A DNA stretch of 64,000 bases from NCBI RefSeq assembly GCF_003865135.1, contig NZ_BHZC01000001.1, forward strand, positions 5,394,001 to 5,458,000. The letters are read 5' to 3'. Every line of letters begins with the position of its first letter. The stretch's first letter is position 1. This DNA is from Streptomyces chrestomyceticus JCM 4735 (lineage in GTDB: Bacteria; Actinomycetota; Actinomycetes; Streptomycetales; Streptomycetaceae). The translations under genes were made by a program, and so were the position numbers. This document shows, piece by piece, positions 37,901 through 46,453 of this stretch. The notes under the pieces were generated by a model. That model saw only the letters and a list, made by a program, of their open reading frames with translations. It made no database searches and was not told the origin of the DNA.

Positions 37901-40798
37901 GTGGCGGGCGAGTCCCCCGGCAAGCCGGAGCAGAAGCAGTCGTCGGGGGAGACGGCGGGGAGCGAACGCGATCCGCGACTCGCAGTCTTCCGTGAAACAC
38001 CGGCCGGTGAGGCGAAAGCCGACGAGGCGGGTAAGGCTGACAAGTCCGGTACGGCCGGTAAGGCCGACAACGGCGACAAGGCGGCCGGTGCCCAGGGCGA
38101 GGGCCGGGACGAACGGCTGCGGGAAGCGGTTGCCGCGTGGGTGGCGACCAAGGACGACGACGGTGCCGAGGGCGGGTCCGGCGAGGAAACCGGGACCGGC
38201 ACGGACGCCGAGAAGGAAACACGTGCGAAGGCTGAGGCGGGGGATGCTCCGGTGACGAAGGCGTCGGCTGATGCCGGAGTCGGTGCCGGTGCTGGTGACG
38301 GTGAGGCCGCTGGTTCCGGTGCTGCGGCCGAGGGCGCGGCGAAGGAATCGGCGGACAAGTCGGTGAAGGCGCCGGCGAAGGAGCCGGCGAAGGGGAAGGG
38401 AACGGCCGGGGAGCCGGCCGAGGGCACCGCTGCGGACGCCTCCAAGGACGCCCCTAAGGGCGCCTCCAAGGACGCCGGGAAGGCTGCTCCCGCGGGCGAC
38501 GCCAAGGAGGCCGGGGCGAAGGCCGCCGCCGAGGGTTCCGCGGCCGGGAGCGCCGCGAAGGGCTCGGCGGGCAAGGGCTCGGGCGCGAAGGGTTCCGCCG
38601 TCAAGGAGAAGGGCGCTTCGGGTGCCGCCTCCGAAGGCGCGTCGGCGTCCGTGGACCAGCCGACGGCGATCTTCAAGGCGCCGAGCCTCGCGGAGGACGG
38701 TGAAGCGTCCGCCGACGAGGCCACGCGAGTGTTCTCGATCGCAAAGCAGAAGGGTTCGGGCGACGCCGATCCGGCGAAGGCCGACACCGGGAGCGGCGCC
38801 GGGGACAGCGCGAAGGGCGGTGCGAAGAACGGCGCGAAGGGCGGAAAGCCCGACGCCGAGGCCGCCGCCCCGAAGTCGGAGAAGTCCGCCGAAGGGGCCG
38901 CTGAGAAGTCCGTCGAAAAGGGCGACCGAAAGGCCGCCGAAAAGCCCACCGGGAAGCCTGCCGAAAAGGCCACCGGAAAGTCCGGCGCCAAGACGGATCC
39001 CGCATCCGACGCCAAGGCCGGCACCAAGTCCGAGGGCAAGCCCGAGGGCAAGCCCGACACCGGTTCCGCCTCCCCGGTCGACCAGCCGACCACCGCGATC
39101 AAGGCCGTCCGGCCCCCCGGCGCCGCGGAGTCGGACGGCGAGCGGACCAGCCAGTTCGTGGCGCTGAAGTCCACCGACCCGCAGCCGATCAAGTCGCCGC
39201 GCCCGGTCGGGGGCGACAAGTCCGGCAAGGCGGGCAAGGGCGGGAAGCAGGCGGCCAAGGACGCCGCGAAGGCCGACGACAAGCCGGGCGCGAAGCCGGC
39301 TGCCGAGCCGGACGTCGCCCCGGGCACGAAGTGGGGCGCGAAGGCTGCCGCCACTTCCGGCGCCGCCACCGGTACGCAGCCGGAGGCCAAGTCCGGCGCC
39401 GCCGAGGCATCCGCCACCGCGGCCCCGGCCGGTACGGCGGCGAAGTCCGGTGCCACCGCGCTGCCCGACTCCGAGCAGACCAGGCAGCAGCCGCTGCCCC
39501 CGCTGGACCTGCTGGCGCAACTGACCAACACCCCGCCGCCGCCCGAGACTCCGATGCGGACGATCGCCCGGCGGTTCAAGATCTGGACGCCGCTGGTCCT
39601 TCTGCTGCTGGTGGTCTTCGTGGTCGTGCAGCAGGTGCGGCCGCTGCCGAGCCCGTCGCTGGCGCTGAACGGGAAGACCTCGTTCACGTTCGAGGGCGGC
39701 TCGTTCCAGATGCCGTGGCCGAAGGAGGGCCAGGCCGCGGCGAAGGTCGTGGGCGCGGGCAGCCTGGGCACGTACGGCGAGGAGAAGCCGGTGCCGACGG
39801 CGAGCGTCGCCAAGATCATGACCGCGTACGTGATCCTGAAGAACCACCCTCTCAAGGTCAAGGAAGAGGGCCCGAAGATCACGATCGACGCGAAGGCGGT
39901 CCGGGAGGGCAACGCCCCGGGCGAGTCGACGATCCCGGGGCTCAAGGAGGGACAGCAGTACAGCGAGGCGAAGATGCTTCAGATGCTGATGATCCACTCG
40001 GCCAACAACATCGCCCGCGCGCTGGCCCGCTGGGACGCCGGTTCGGAGCAGGAGTTCGCCAAGAAGATGAACGCCGCGGCCCAGGACCTCGGCATGAAGA
40101 ACACCACGTACACCGACCCCAGCGGCCTGACCAAGACCACCGTCAGCACCGCCGTCGACCAGCTCAAGCTGGCCGAGGAGGTCATGAAGCTGGACGCGTT
40201 CCGGCCGATCGTCGCGATGCCCGACGCCAAGGACGGGCTGCCCACGCGGATCTTCAACGCCAACGACCTGATCGCGCGGTACCCCGAGCTGAGCGTCAAG
40301 GGCATCAAGACCGGCTCCAGCACGGCGGCCGGCGGTGCGCTGGTGTGGGCGTCCTACAAGGGCGTGGGCGGCAAGGACCAGCTCATCCTCGGCGTGACGA
40401 TGGGACAGCACGCCAAGGGCCCGGACCCCAACGGAACCAGCAGCCTCGCGCTGGTCCTGGAGCGCAGCAGGCCCATGATCGAAGCCGTCCGCAACGCCCT
40501 GACCTCCGCCACCACGGTGAAGAAGGGCCAGGTCGTCGGCTATGTGGACGACGGTGTGGGCGGCGAGACGCCCGTCGTCGCGACGAAGGACCTGCAGGCG
40601 ATCGGCGTCCCCGGCCAGAAGATCGACTTCAAGATCGGCGCCGCCGCCGGCAAGTCCGTCCCGCACGAGGCGAAGGCCGGCACGGTGGTCGGCGAGCTGA
40701 CCGTCGGCACCGGCTCCACTGCGGCGAAGGTGCCGGTGGCCCTGCAGAAGGACCTCGCCGAGCCGTCCTTCGGCGCCAAGCTGAAGCGCATCGCCTGA
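37901..40798 (+). CDS. D-alanyl-D-alanine carboxypeptidase with long cytoplasmic tail
   Basis: 965 residues. The first 550 are Ala, Lys, Glu, Gly-rich and low in complexity, with two DQPT.I.KA motifs (about residues 250 and 395). A single membrane helix (WTPLVLLLLVVFVVVQQV) is at about 565-582. The outer domain is a penicillin-binding S11 peptidase: SVAK at about 634, SANN at about 700, KTGSS at about 803. It trims pentapeptide side chains of peptidoglycan. Start GTG at 37901 has AAGGAG upstream. The long charged tail is typical of Streptomyces DacA homologues but unusually large. A strong terminator follows. Confidence 0.9.
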   Translation: MAGESPGKPEQKQSSGETAGSERDPRLAVFRETPAGEAKADEAGKADKSGTAGKADNGDKAAGAQGEGRDERLREAVAAWVATKDDDGAEGGSGEETGTGTDAEKETRAKAEAGDAPVTKASADAGVGAGAGDGEAAGSGAAAEGAAKESADKSVKAPAKEPAKGKGTAGEPAEGTAADASKDAPKGASKDAGKAAPAGDAKEAGAKAAAEGSAAGSAAKGSAGKGSGAKGSAVKEKGASGAASEGASASVDQPTAIFKAPSLAEDGEASADEATRVFSIAKQKGSGDADPAKADTGSGAGDSAKGGAKNGAKGGKPDAEAAAPKSEKSAEGAAEKSVEKGDRKAAEKPTGKPAEKATGKSGAKTDPASDAKAGTKSEGKPEGKPDTGSASPVDQPTTAIKAVRPPGAAESDGERTSQFVALKSTDPQPIKSPRPVGGDKSGKAGKGGKQAAKDAAKADDKPGAKPAAEPDVAPGTKWGAKAAATSGAATGTQPEAKSGAAEASATAAPAGTAAKSGATALPDSEQTRQQPLPPLDLLAQLTNTPPPPETPMRTIARRFKIWTPLVLLLLVVFVVVQQVRPLPSPSLALNGKTSFTFEGGSFQMPWPKEGQAAAKVVGAGSLGTYGEEKPVPTASVAKIMTAYVILKNHPLKVKEEGPKITIDAKAVREGNAPGESTIPGLKEGQQYSEAKMLQMLMIHSANNIARALARWDAGSEQEFAKKMNAAAQDLGMKNTTYTDPSGLTKTTVSTAVDQLKLAEEVMKLDAFRPIVAMPDAKDGLPTRIFNANDLIARYPELSVKGIKTGSSTAAGGALVWASYKGVGGKDQLILGVTMGQHAKGPDPNGTSSLALVLERSRPMIEAVRNALTSATTVKKGQVVGYVDDGVGGETPVVATKDLQAIGVPGQKIDFKIGAAAGKSVPHEAKAGTVVGELTVGTGSTAAKVPVALQKDLAEPSFGAKLKRIA

Positions 40799-40817
40799 TC
40801 ACTTGACCCGTTCCGTC

Positions 40818-40851
40818 GAGGCCCCGGCAAGCAGACGCTTGCCGGGGCCTC
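40818..40851 (+). terminator. Strong intrinsic terminator hairpin
   Basis: Perfect 15-bp stem, GAGGCCCCGGCAAGC and GCTTGCCGGGGCCTC, with the loop AGAC, 19 bases after the carboxypeptidase stop. It lacks a T run, as is usual in Streptomyces. Confidence 0.85.
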
Positions 40852-40855
40852 GGTC

Positions 40856-42472
40856 ATGCCCGGCGCGCAGTCGCCGCTCACCGGCGGGCCCCGGCCTGCT
40901 GCTGGGCGGCGGCTGTCGTACGGTCTAAGCGTCACAGCCCCAGTCCCCGCCCCCTGGCCCAGTCCCTTTCCCGCCCTCGGAGCCCGCCATCGACATAGCG
41001 CAGACCGCCTACGCGTCCCCGCGCGCGCCCGGAGCATCTGGGCGTCGCGGGGGGCCGTCGCGCTGTTCCCGGCCGCGCTGATGCTCGTCCTGGGGCTGTG
41101 GGGCATCCGCCGCCAGGACAGCATGTGGCGGGACGAGGCGGTCACGTACGACATGGCGCACCGCACCCTGGCGGAGCTGTGGCCGACCCTCCAGACCGTG
41201 GACGCGGTGCACGGTCTCTACTACGTGCTCATGCGCGGATGGTTCCTCGTCTTCGACGGGGGTGTGGTGGCCCTGCGACTGCCGTCGGTGGTGGCGATGG
41301 CGGCAGCCGCCGCCGGGGTCACGCTGCTGGGCAGGCAACTGGCGGGCCGGCGGGCGGGGCTCTTCGCGGGCCTTGTCTTCGTACTGCTGCCGATGGTGCA
41401 GCAGTACGCGCAGGAGGGCCGCTCCTACGCGTTGGTGTGCGCGCTGGTCGTGTGGTCCACCTACCTGCTGGCGCGGGTCACCGCCCGGCCCGGCAAGCGC
41501 CTGTGGGCGGGGTACGCGGCACTGTCGCTGGCGGCCTGCCTGATGCATGAGTTCGCCGTACTGGTCCTGCCCGCGCACGGCGCCGCCGTCGCCCTGTCCG
41601 GGCTGCCGCGCGCGGTGCGCAGGGCCTGGTGTGTGGCGGCGGCCGCGGTGGTCGTCGGCCTGGTGCCGCTGGCCCTGTTCAGCATGGGGCAGTCGGAACA
41701 GCTCAGTTGGCTCCAGTGGCCCAACCCCGTCCAGTTGGGCACCTTCATCGCCCTGGTGCTGGGCGGCCTGCTCTGCTCGCGCGCGCCGGTCGCCCGCGCG
41801 GGCCGGCAGCAACTGCGGCTGCGGCCGGTCGCGTTTCCCCTGCTGGTCCTGCCCACGGCGCTGCTGGTGCTGCTCTCCCAGCTCAAGCCGATGTACGTGG
41901 ACCGTTACGTCCTGTACTACGTGGCCGGGTTCGCCCTCCTGGCGGGAGCGGCGCTCGACTGGGTACTGCGCCCGCCCGGCCGCCGCGGCCAGACCCGGCG
42001 CAGGGTGCTGTACCGGTCGGCGGCGCTCGTGGTGGTCCTGGCGCTGCTCGTCCCCGTCAACGTCTTCCTGCGCAGCCCGCAGAGCCGCACCGACGACGCG
42101 ATCGCGGTCACCCAGGCCGTACGGGAGCTGTCATCGCCCGGCGACGGCCTGCTGTTCCTGCCCGCCCGGCGCCGGGTGTGGGCGGCGGCCGCGCCGCACG
42201 AGTTCCACCGCCTGCGGGACCTCGCGCTCGACGAGAGCCCGGTGGCCTCCCACACGCTGTACGGCACCGAACTGTCCGGCGACCGCATCCACGCGCACAT
42301 GACGCGGGCCCGCCGTATCGTCGCGGTCGGCGACGCGAAGGGACAGCCGCTCGACCGGACCGACCAGGAGATCGCCAAGCGGACCACCTTGAAGGCCGCG
42401 TTCCAGGTCTGCGCGACGAGGGACGTGAAGGGCGCGAGCATCACGCTGTACGCCCGTCCGGGCTACTGCTGA
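40856..42472 (+). CDS. GT-C type glycosyltransferase, membrane protein
   Basis: 538 residues with about nine to eleven hydrophobic helices. DSMWRDEAVTYDMA (about residue 90) is the acidic loop typical of GT-C enzymes such as ArnT/PMT, which use lipid-linked sugars; VDAVHGLYYVLMRGWF follows as in the family. It acts in the cytoplasmic membrane. The ATG at 40856 lies only four bases after a terminator stem, with no ribosome site, but no other ATG or GTG precedes the first helix, so the real start may be a rare codon. It may modify a cell-surface polymer or protein. Confidence 0.75.
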   Translation: MPGAQSPLTGGPRPAAGRRLSYGLSVTAPVPAPWPSPFPALGARHRHSADRLRVPARARSIWASRGAVALFPAALMLVLGLWGIRRQDSMWRDEAVTYDMAHRTLAELWPTLQTVDAVHGLYYVLMRGWFLVFDGGVVALRLPSVVAMAAAAAGVTLLGRQLAGRRAGLFAGLVFVLLPMVQQYAQEGRSYALVCALVVWSTYLLARVTARPGKRLWAGYAALSLAACLMHEFAVLVLPAHGAAVALSGLPRAVRRAWCVAAAAVVVGLVPLALFSMGQSEQLSWLQWPNPVQLGTFIALVLGGLLCSRAPVARAGRQQLRLRPVAFPLLVLPTALLVLLSQLKPMYVDRYVLYYVAGFALLAGAALDWVLRPPGRRGQTRRRVLYRSAALVVVLALLVPVNVFLRSPQSRTDDAIAVTQAVRELSSPGDGLLFLPARRRVWAAAAPHEFHRLRDLALDESPVASHTLYGTELSGDRIHAHMTRARRIVAVGDAKGQPLDRTDQEIAKRTTLKAAFQVCATRDVKGASITLYARPGYC

Positions 42473-42493
42473 GAGGCGAGGTCCGCGCTCCGG

Positions 42494-43237
42494 CTAGAGC
42501 AGCCCCGCCGCCTCCGCGTCCAGTCCCAGCAGGTCACGCAGGGCCTCCGCCCCTGCAGGCGTCAGCCGTACGGCCCGGCCGCTGCCGACGCGCCGTACCC
42601 ACGCCCGTTCCAGCAGCCCCGCGCAGAGCCGGGCGCCCGCCACACCTGCCAGGTGCTGCCGCCGCTCGGTCCAGTCCAGGCAGCCGCGGGCCGTCGGGCG
42701 GCGGCCCGCGCGGAGCGTGGCGGTGTCGGTGGCGAGGGCCTCGGCGAACCAGGTACGGCCCGCAGCGGTGAGCGCGAAGCCGCCGTCCTGGTCGATCAGG
42801 CCGCGCCCGGTCATCGCGTCCGTGACGGCCACGCCCAGCCGCCCGGCCAGGTGGTCGTAGCAGGTACGCCCGCGGGCCAGCGCGGCCGACGCGTTGGCGG
42901 CGCGCAGTCCGCGCGGCCGCTCGGCGGGCGGATCGAGGTGCGCGGTCAGCCCCTCGATCAGCTCGGCGACGCGGGGGCTCGCGAGCTGCACGTACCGGTG
43001 CCGGCCCTGGCGGTGCTCCACCAGCAGCCCGCCCTCGGTCAGCCGCGTCAGATGCTCGCTCGCACTGGACGGCGCGACCCGCGCGTACGCGGCCAGCTCA
43101 CCCGCCGTCCACGCCCGCCCGTCCAGCAGGGCCAGGCAGAACGCGGCCCGGGTCCGGTCGGCGAGCAGGCCCGCGAGCCGCGCGAGCCCGATGCTCTGCG
43201 CCGGTGCCGCGTCCGGCGGCGGTACCTGTGTGGTCAT
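42494..43237 (-). CDS. ArsR-like helix-turn-helix regulator
   Basis: 247 residues. A winged helix is seen in RAAFCLALLDGRAWTAGELA and VAPSSASEHLTRLTEGGLL (about residues 29-72), with the wing HRQGRHRYVQL. The C-terminal half (residues 130-247) contains GRTWFAEAL and WVRRVG segments, seen in ArsR regulators with a fused second domain. No metal-binding cysteine pair is visible. It is divergent from the P450 gene; only 42 bases separate the two starts and they contain a palindrome, its probable site. Confidence 0.85.
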   Translation of the reverse strand: MTTQVPPPDAAPAQSIGLARLAGLLADRTRAAFCLALLDGRAWTAGELAAYARVAPSSASEHLTRLTEGGLLVEHRQGRHRYVQLASPRVAELIEGLTAHLDPPAERPRGLRAANASAALARGRTCYDHLAGRLGVAVTDAMTGRGLIDQDGGFALTAAGRTWFAEALATDTATLRAGRRPTARGCLDWTERRQHLAGVAGARLCAGLLERAWVRRVGSGRAVRLTPAGAEALRDLLGLDAEAAGLL

Positions 43238-43257
43238 GGGTCCATTGTGCGCGGGCA

Positions 43258-43279
43258 CGTTTCGGCCGGGCCCGAAACG
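43258..43279. promoter_or_regulatory. Palindrome abutting the P450 start codon
   Basis: CGTTTCGG and CCGAAACG form perfect 8-base arms around six bases, directly before the ATG at 43280 and 20 bases from the regulator start. It is well placed for binding by the ArsR-like protein so as to control both genes. Inference only. Confidence 0.55.
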
Positions 43280-44263
43280 ATGCGGTTCTACGGTCCTGGC
43301 ATGCGGACCTTGGATCTGGACGACGTGGACGACATGGAAGACGGCGTACGCGAGGGGGCCGGGCCTGACCTGCTCACGGACCCGGGCTGGAGGGTGCCGC
43401 CGGTGCCGGAGGACGTACCCGAGGGCACGATGGCCTGGCTGCGGGCGCGGGTGGCCCGCTTCAGCAGCGGGGAGGCGCATGCGCGGCGGCGGGCGCTGGC
43501 GATCGGTGCACTCGGTGCGCTCGGTGTGTCTGACGGGCCGGACGTGAATGCCGAGGCGCTGCGCGATGCGGCCCGCGTTCGGACGCAGGAGCTGCTGAGC
43601 GCCCCCGGCACGGTCGAGGTGATGGCGCGAGTGGCCCGCGTCGTGCCCGCCGAGGTACTCGCCGCGTCGCTCGGTCTGCCGGTCACGGCCGACACGGCCG
43701 GGCTGGTGGGAGACGTGGCCAGCGCGTACCACGCGCACGGCGAGACCATCCCGGCTGCGGACCGCGCCCTCACTCGGCTCGTGGCGGACTGCGGCGGTAC
43801 GTGGGACGAGGCCACGGCGGCCCGCATCGGCCTGCTGGTGCAGGCGTACGACGCCACGGCGGGGCTGATCGGGAACGCGGCGTACCTGGCGCTGACAGGA
43901 GCGGAAGCAGGAGCGGGGACGGGAACGGGCCACGCGCCGGAGCCCCCACCCGAACCCTCCGCCGACCTCGTCACGGACCGGCTCGATCAGACCCTGCGCA
44001 CCGACCCGCCCGTACGGGGCACCCTCCGAGCCCCCGTCGACGGAGGCGACCCGGTACGCGTCGGCCTGGTCACCTCCGACGGATCGCTGGCCTTCGGCGC
44101 CGGGGCGCACGCCTGTCCTGGCCAGGCCCATGCCCGAGCCGTCGCGGCCGGAGTGCTGGACGCGTTGCTCGCGCGCGGCTGCCGCCTCGTCCGCCCGGAC
44201 CTCGCGTACGAGCCGTCCGTGAACCTGCGGGTGCCGGCGGCACTGGAGGTGGTGTGCGGATGA
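43280..44263 (+). CDS. Short cytochrome P450-like protein without canonical ExxR
   Basis: 327 residues, against about 400 for normal bacterial P450s. The haem loop FGAGAHACPG is intact (about residue 274) and the I-helix reads QAYDATAGLIGNA. The K-helix, normally ExxRxxPP, reads QTLRTDPP, so the glutamate is a glutamine. An Ala/Gly/Pro linker (TGAEAGAGTGTGHAPE) replaces part of the mid region, and the N-terminus is short. It may still bind haem. An internal ATG at 43301 is possible. Its stop overlaps the next gene as ATGA. Streptomyces CYP157-type enzymes also lack ExxR. Confidence 0.8.
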   Translation: MRFYGPGMRTLDLDDVDDMEDGVREGAGPDLLTDPGWRVPPVPEDVPEGTMAWLRARVARFSSGEAHARRRALAIGALGALGVSDGPDVNAEALRDAARVRTQELLSAPGTVEVMARVARVVPAEVLAASLGLPVTADTAGLVGDVASAYHAHGETIPAADRALTRLVADCGGTWDEATAARIGLLVQAYDATAGLIGNAAYLALTGAEAGAGTGTGHAPEPPPEPSADLVTDRLDQTLRTDPPVRGTLRAPVDGGDPVRVGLVTSDGSLAFGAGAHACPGQAHARAVAAGVLDALLARGCRLVRPDLAYEPSVNLRVPAALEVVCG

Positions 44264-45186
44264 GCGCGGTGAACACCGGCACGGACACGACTGCGGACAC
44301 GACCACGGACTCGGAGACGCAAGTGCCCCAACCCGACCGCACGCACCTGACCAGCACCTTCCACGCCCTGCACCACGCCGCCGACGAGCCACTGCTGCTC
44401 CCCAACGCCTGGGACGCCGCCTCCGCCACCGCCCTCGCCGCCGTCGGCTTCGCCGCGATCGGCACCACGAGCCTGGGCGTCGCGGCAGCGCTGGGCGAAC
44501 CCGACGGGCAGGGCTCGGCCCGCGTACGGGACGCCACGGTCGCCCTCGCGCGACGGCTCGGCAGCCGTCTGACCTGCCCGTACACGGTCGACATCGAAGG
44601 CGGCTTCGGTGGCGGGCCGGAGGAAGTGGGCGCGCTGGCGGCGGAGTTGGCGGAGGCGGGTGCGTCCGGCGTCAACTTGGAGGACGGGCTGCCGGGCCGT
44701 ACGGGGGACGGCCCGCTGGTCGCGGCCGCGCGGCAGGCGGAGCTGATCCGCGCGGTCAAGGAGAGTGCGCCGGGCCTCTACGTCAACGCCCGGATCGACA
44801 CGCACTGGCTCGTGGACGACGCCGCGACGCGGCCGCTGGACGAGACGCTGGCCCGCGCCGAAACGTATCTGGCGGCCGGGGCGGACGGCATCTTCGTGCC
44901 CGGCGTCGCGGACGAACGGGTCATCCGCACGCTCGTCGCGGGCATCCCGGCGCCGCTGAACGTCCTGTACACACCAGGCCCGGACGGCGGCCGGGGCCGC
45001 CTCGCCCGCCTTGCCGAGCTGGGCGTACGGCGCGTCAGTACCGGTTCGCTGCTGTTCCGTTCGGCGCTGCACGCGGCGGTGACGCTCGCGGAGTCCGTAC
45101 GGGCGGACGGGGTGGACGGTGGGGGCGGGCCAGGGGGCCTCGCCGGTGTGCCCGGTTACGGGGAGGTGCAGCGGCTGGCGGAGTGA
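44260..45186 (+). CDS. Isocitrate lyase/phosphoenolpyruvate mutase family protein
   Basis: 308 residues. LLPNAWDAASATALAAVGFA (about residues 42-61), TVDIEGGFG with the catalytic metal ligands, and VNLEDG mark the ICL/PEPM superfamily; the ExG-type active site suggests carbon-carbon or C-P bond lyase/mutase chemistry. The N-terminal 30 residues are Thr/Asp-rich. The ATG at 44260 overlaps the P450 stop by four bases, so the two are coupled and probably share a pathway, controlled by the ArsR-like regulator. Exact reaction unknown. Confidence 0.85.
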   Translation: MSAVNTGTDTTADTTTDSETQVPQPDRTHLTSTFHALHHAADEPLLLPNAWDAASATALAAVGFAAIGTTSLGVAAALGEPDGQGSARVRDATVALARRLGSRLTCPYTVDIEGGFGGGPEEVGALAAELAEAGASGVNLEDGLPGRTGDGPLVAAARQAELIRAVKESAPGLYVNARIDTHWLVDDAATRPLDETLARAETYLAAGADGIFVPGVADERVIRTLVAGIPAPLNVLYTPGPDGGRGRLARLAELGVRRVSTGSLLFRSALHAAVTLAESVRADGVDGGGGPGGLAGVPGYGEVQRLAE

Positions 45187-45231
45187 CGGGCCGAAAGGGG
45201 CGGGGCGAGGCTGCGGGCGGGCGGCCTCGGC

Positions 45232-45525
45232 TCAGACCTGCTGTGCCTGGCGGCGCCGGTGCATCGCGACACCCACACCCGCCGCGCCGAGTACACCGGC
45301 CGCGCCCGCGAGCCCGCCCGCGGGCAGCTCGCCGATCCGCTCGGCGACCCCGGCGAGGCCGTTCTCGGGCAGGAGGGCGGACAGGCGGCCCGTCGCGTGC
45401 TGCTGCGTGGTGGCGGCAGTGGCGTCGGTGGCGGCGAACGCGCCGCTCACCGGGAGGAGCAGTGCGGCCGCGACACCGGTCGCGACGGCGGCGGTACGGA
45501 TCACGGAGCGGCGCTTTGCCCGCAT
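45232..45525 (-). CDS. Small exported membrane-anchored protein
   Basis: 97 residues. A Sec signal (RRSVIRTAAVATGVAAALLL, cleaved near AFA-A at about 31) is followed by a short Thr/Gln linker and a second Ala/Gly-rich hydrophobic segment ending in HRRRQAQQV, a basic cytoplasmic tail. The mature protein would therefore be a small type I membrane protein. LPENG occurs at about residues 52-56 but too far from the second segment to serve as a sortase signal. Function unknown. Confidence 0.65.
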   Translation of the reverse strand: MRAKRRSVIRTAAVATGVAAALLLPVSGAFAATDATAATTQQHATGRLSALLPENGLAGVAERIGELPAGGLAGAAGVLGAAGVGVAMHRRRQAQQV

Positions 45526-45799
45526 GGAACTACTCCTCGTCGTGGCGGCCCTGACCGGACTGCCGTAGGTCTGCTGTCTGACGCTGTCTGCTGGTTCGAA
45601 GATGAATGTACGAGGCGTGTTTCACGGCGATCCGTAGGTTGTGTAACAGCCTTGACCCTCTCTGCGGGCAGTGGTGTCACGGCGTGGGCGCAGGTAACCG
45701 TACGCGCGCCGCCACTATGGGTAACTTTGTCTCGTTACGTACATCTGTGTCCGTGCCCGGAAGGTCACGGGGACGCGTCGGACGGGAAGGCGGTGGGCC

Positions 45800-46453
45800 G
45801 TGCGGCGCCGGAAGCTCACGGCGGTGGCACTGACCGTGCTGCCGCTGCCGCTCGCCCTGGCGGCGGGCTGCGCACCCGTCGCCGGTCTGCACGACGACGG
45901 CCGCGCGCGGGACGTCAAAGCCCCGCTCGCCCTGTGGGCGGACCGTACGCCCGCGCCACGCGTCCGCGACGAGGACCCCGGCGACCAGCGCGCCGTACCG
46001 GGCATCGCCCGCGTCCCCTCCGGCAGCATGAAGGACACCGACCCGGCGGCCGTCGTCCGTGCGGACATCGCGGCCGACGGGGACCGGCCGCCCGCCCCCG
46101 GCGCCGTACGCAGTCCGGTCCTCCACGACCTCACCGACGACGGAAAACCGGACCTGATCAGCGCCGTCGACCTGGACGCGCGCACCAGCCTGCTGCGCGT
46201 CTACAGCGTCCGCGACCAGGTCGTGACGCGCGTCCTGGCGATGCGCGCCGTCCTCGCGGGCGTCGAACTGGCCGCGGGCCACCTCGCCGTACGCGAGCCC
46301 ACCAAGGACCCGCGCTACGTCAGCGTCACCGACTACGTGTGGGACGGCCGGCGGATGGGCCTGTGGGACCTCACCCTGGACGAGTACCGGACCCCGCAGA
46401 ACCCGCTGCCCACGGCCCCGTCGAACACCCCGTCCCCGGGGGCTCCCGCATGA
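45800..46453 (+). CDS. Putative lipoprotein upstream of a sensor kinase
   Basis: 217 residues. The signal peptide KLTAVALTVLPLPLALAAGC ends in a LAAGC lipobox (Cys at about 24). The mature part contains SPVLHDLTDDGKPDLISAV (about 105-123), which resembles an FG-GAP or VCBS-like calcium loop. The GTG start at 45800 lacks a strong ribosome site. The stop overlaps the sensor kinase start as ATGA, so this may be an accessory sensor of that kinase. No such pairing is proven. Confidence 0.7.
   Translation: MRRRKLTAVALTVLPLPLALAAGCAPVAGLHDDGRARDVKAPLALWADRTPAPRVRDEDPGDQRAVPGIARVPSGSMKDTDPAAVVRADIAADGDRPPAPGAVRSPVLHDLTDDGKPDLISAVDLDARTSLLRVYSVRDQVVTRVLAMRAVLAGVELAAGHLAVREPTKDPRYVSVTDYVWDGRRMGLWDLTLDEYRTPQNPLPTAPSNTPSPGAPA

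Noticed and set aside
45355..45375. LPENG as a sortase signal in the small exported protein
   Set aside because: The hydrophobic segment and basic tail are too far from it, and the tail is preceded by a separate linker.
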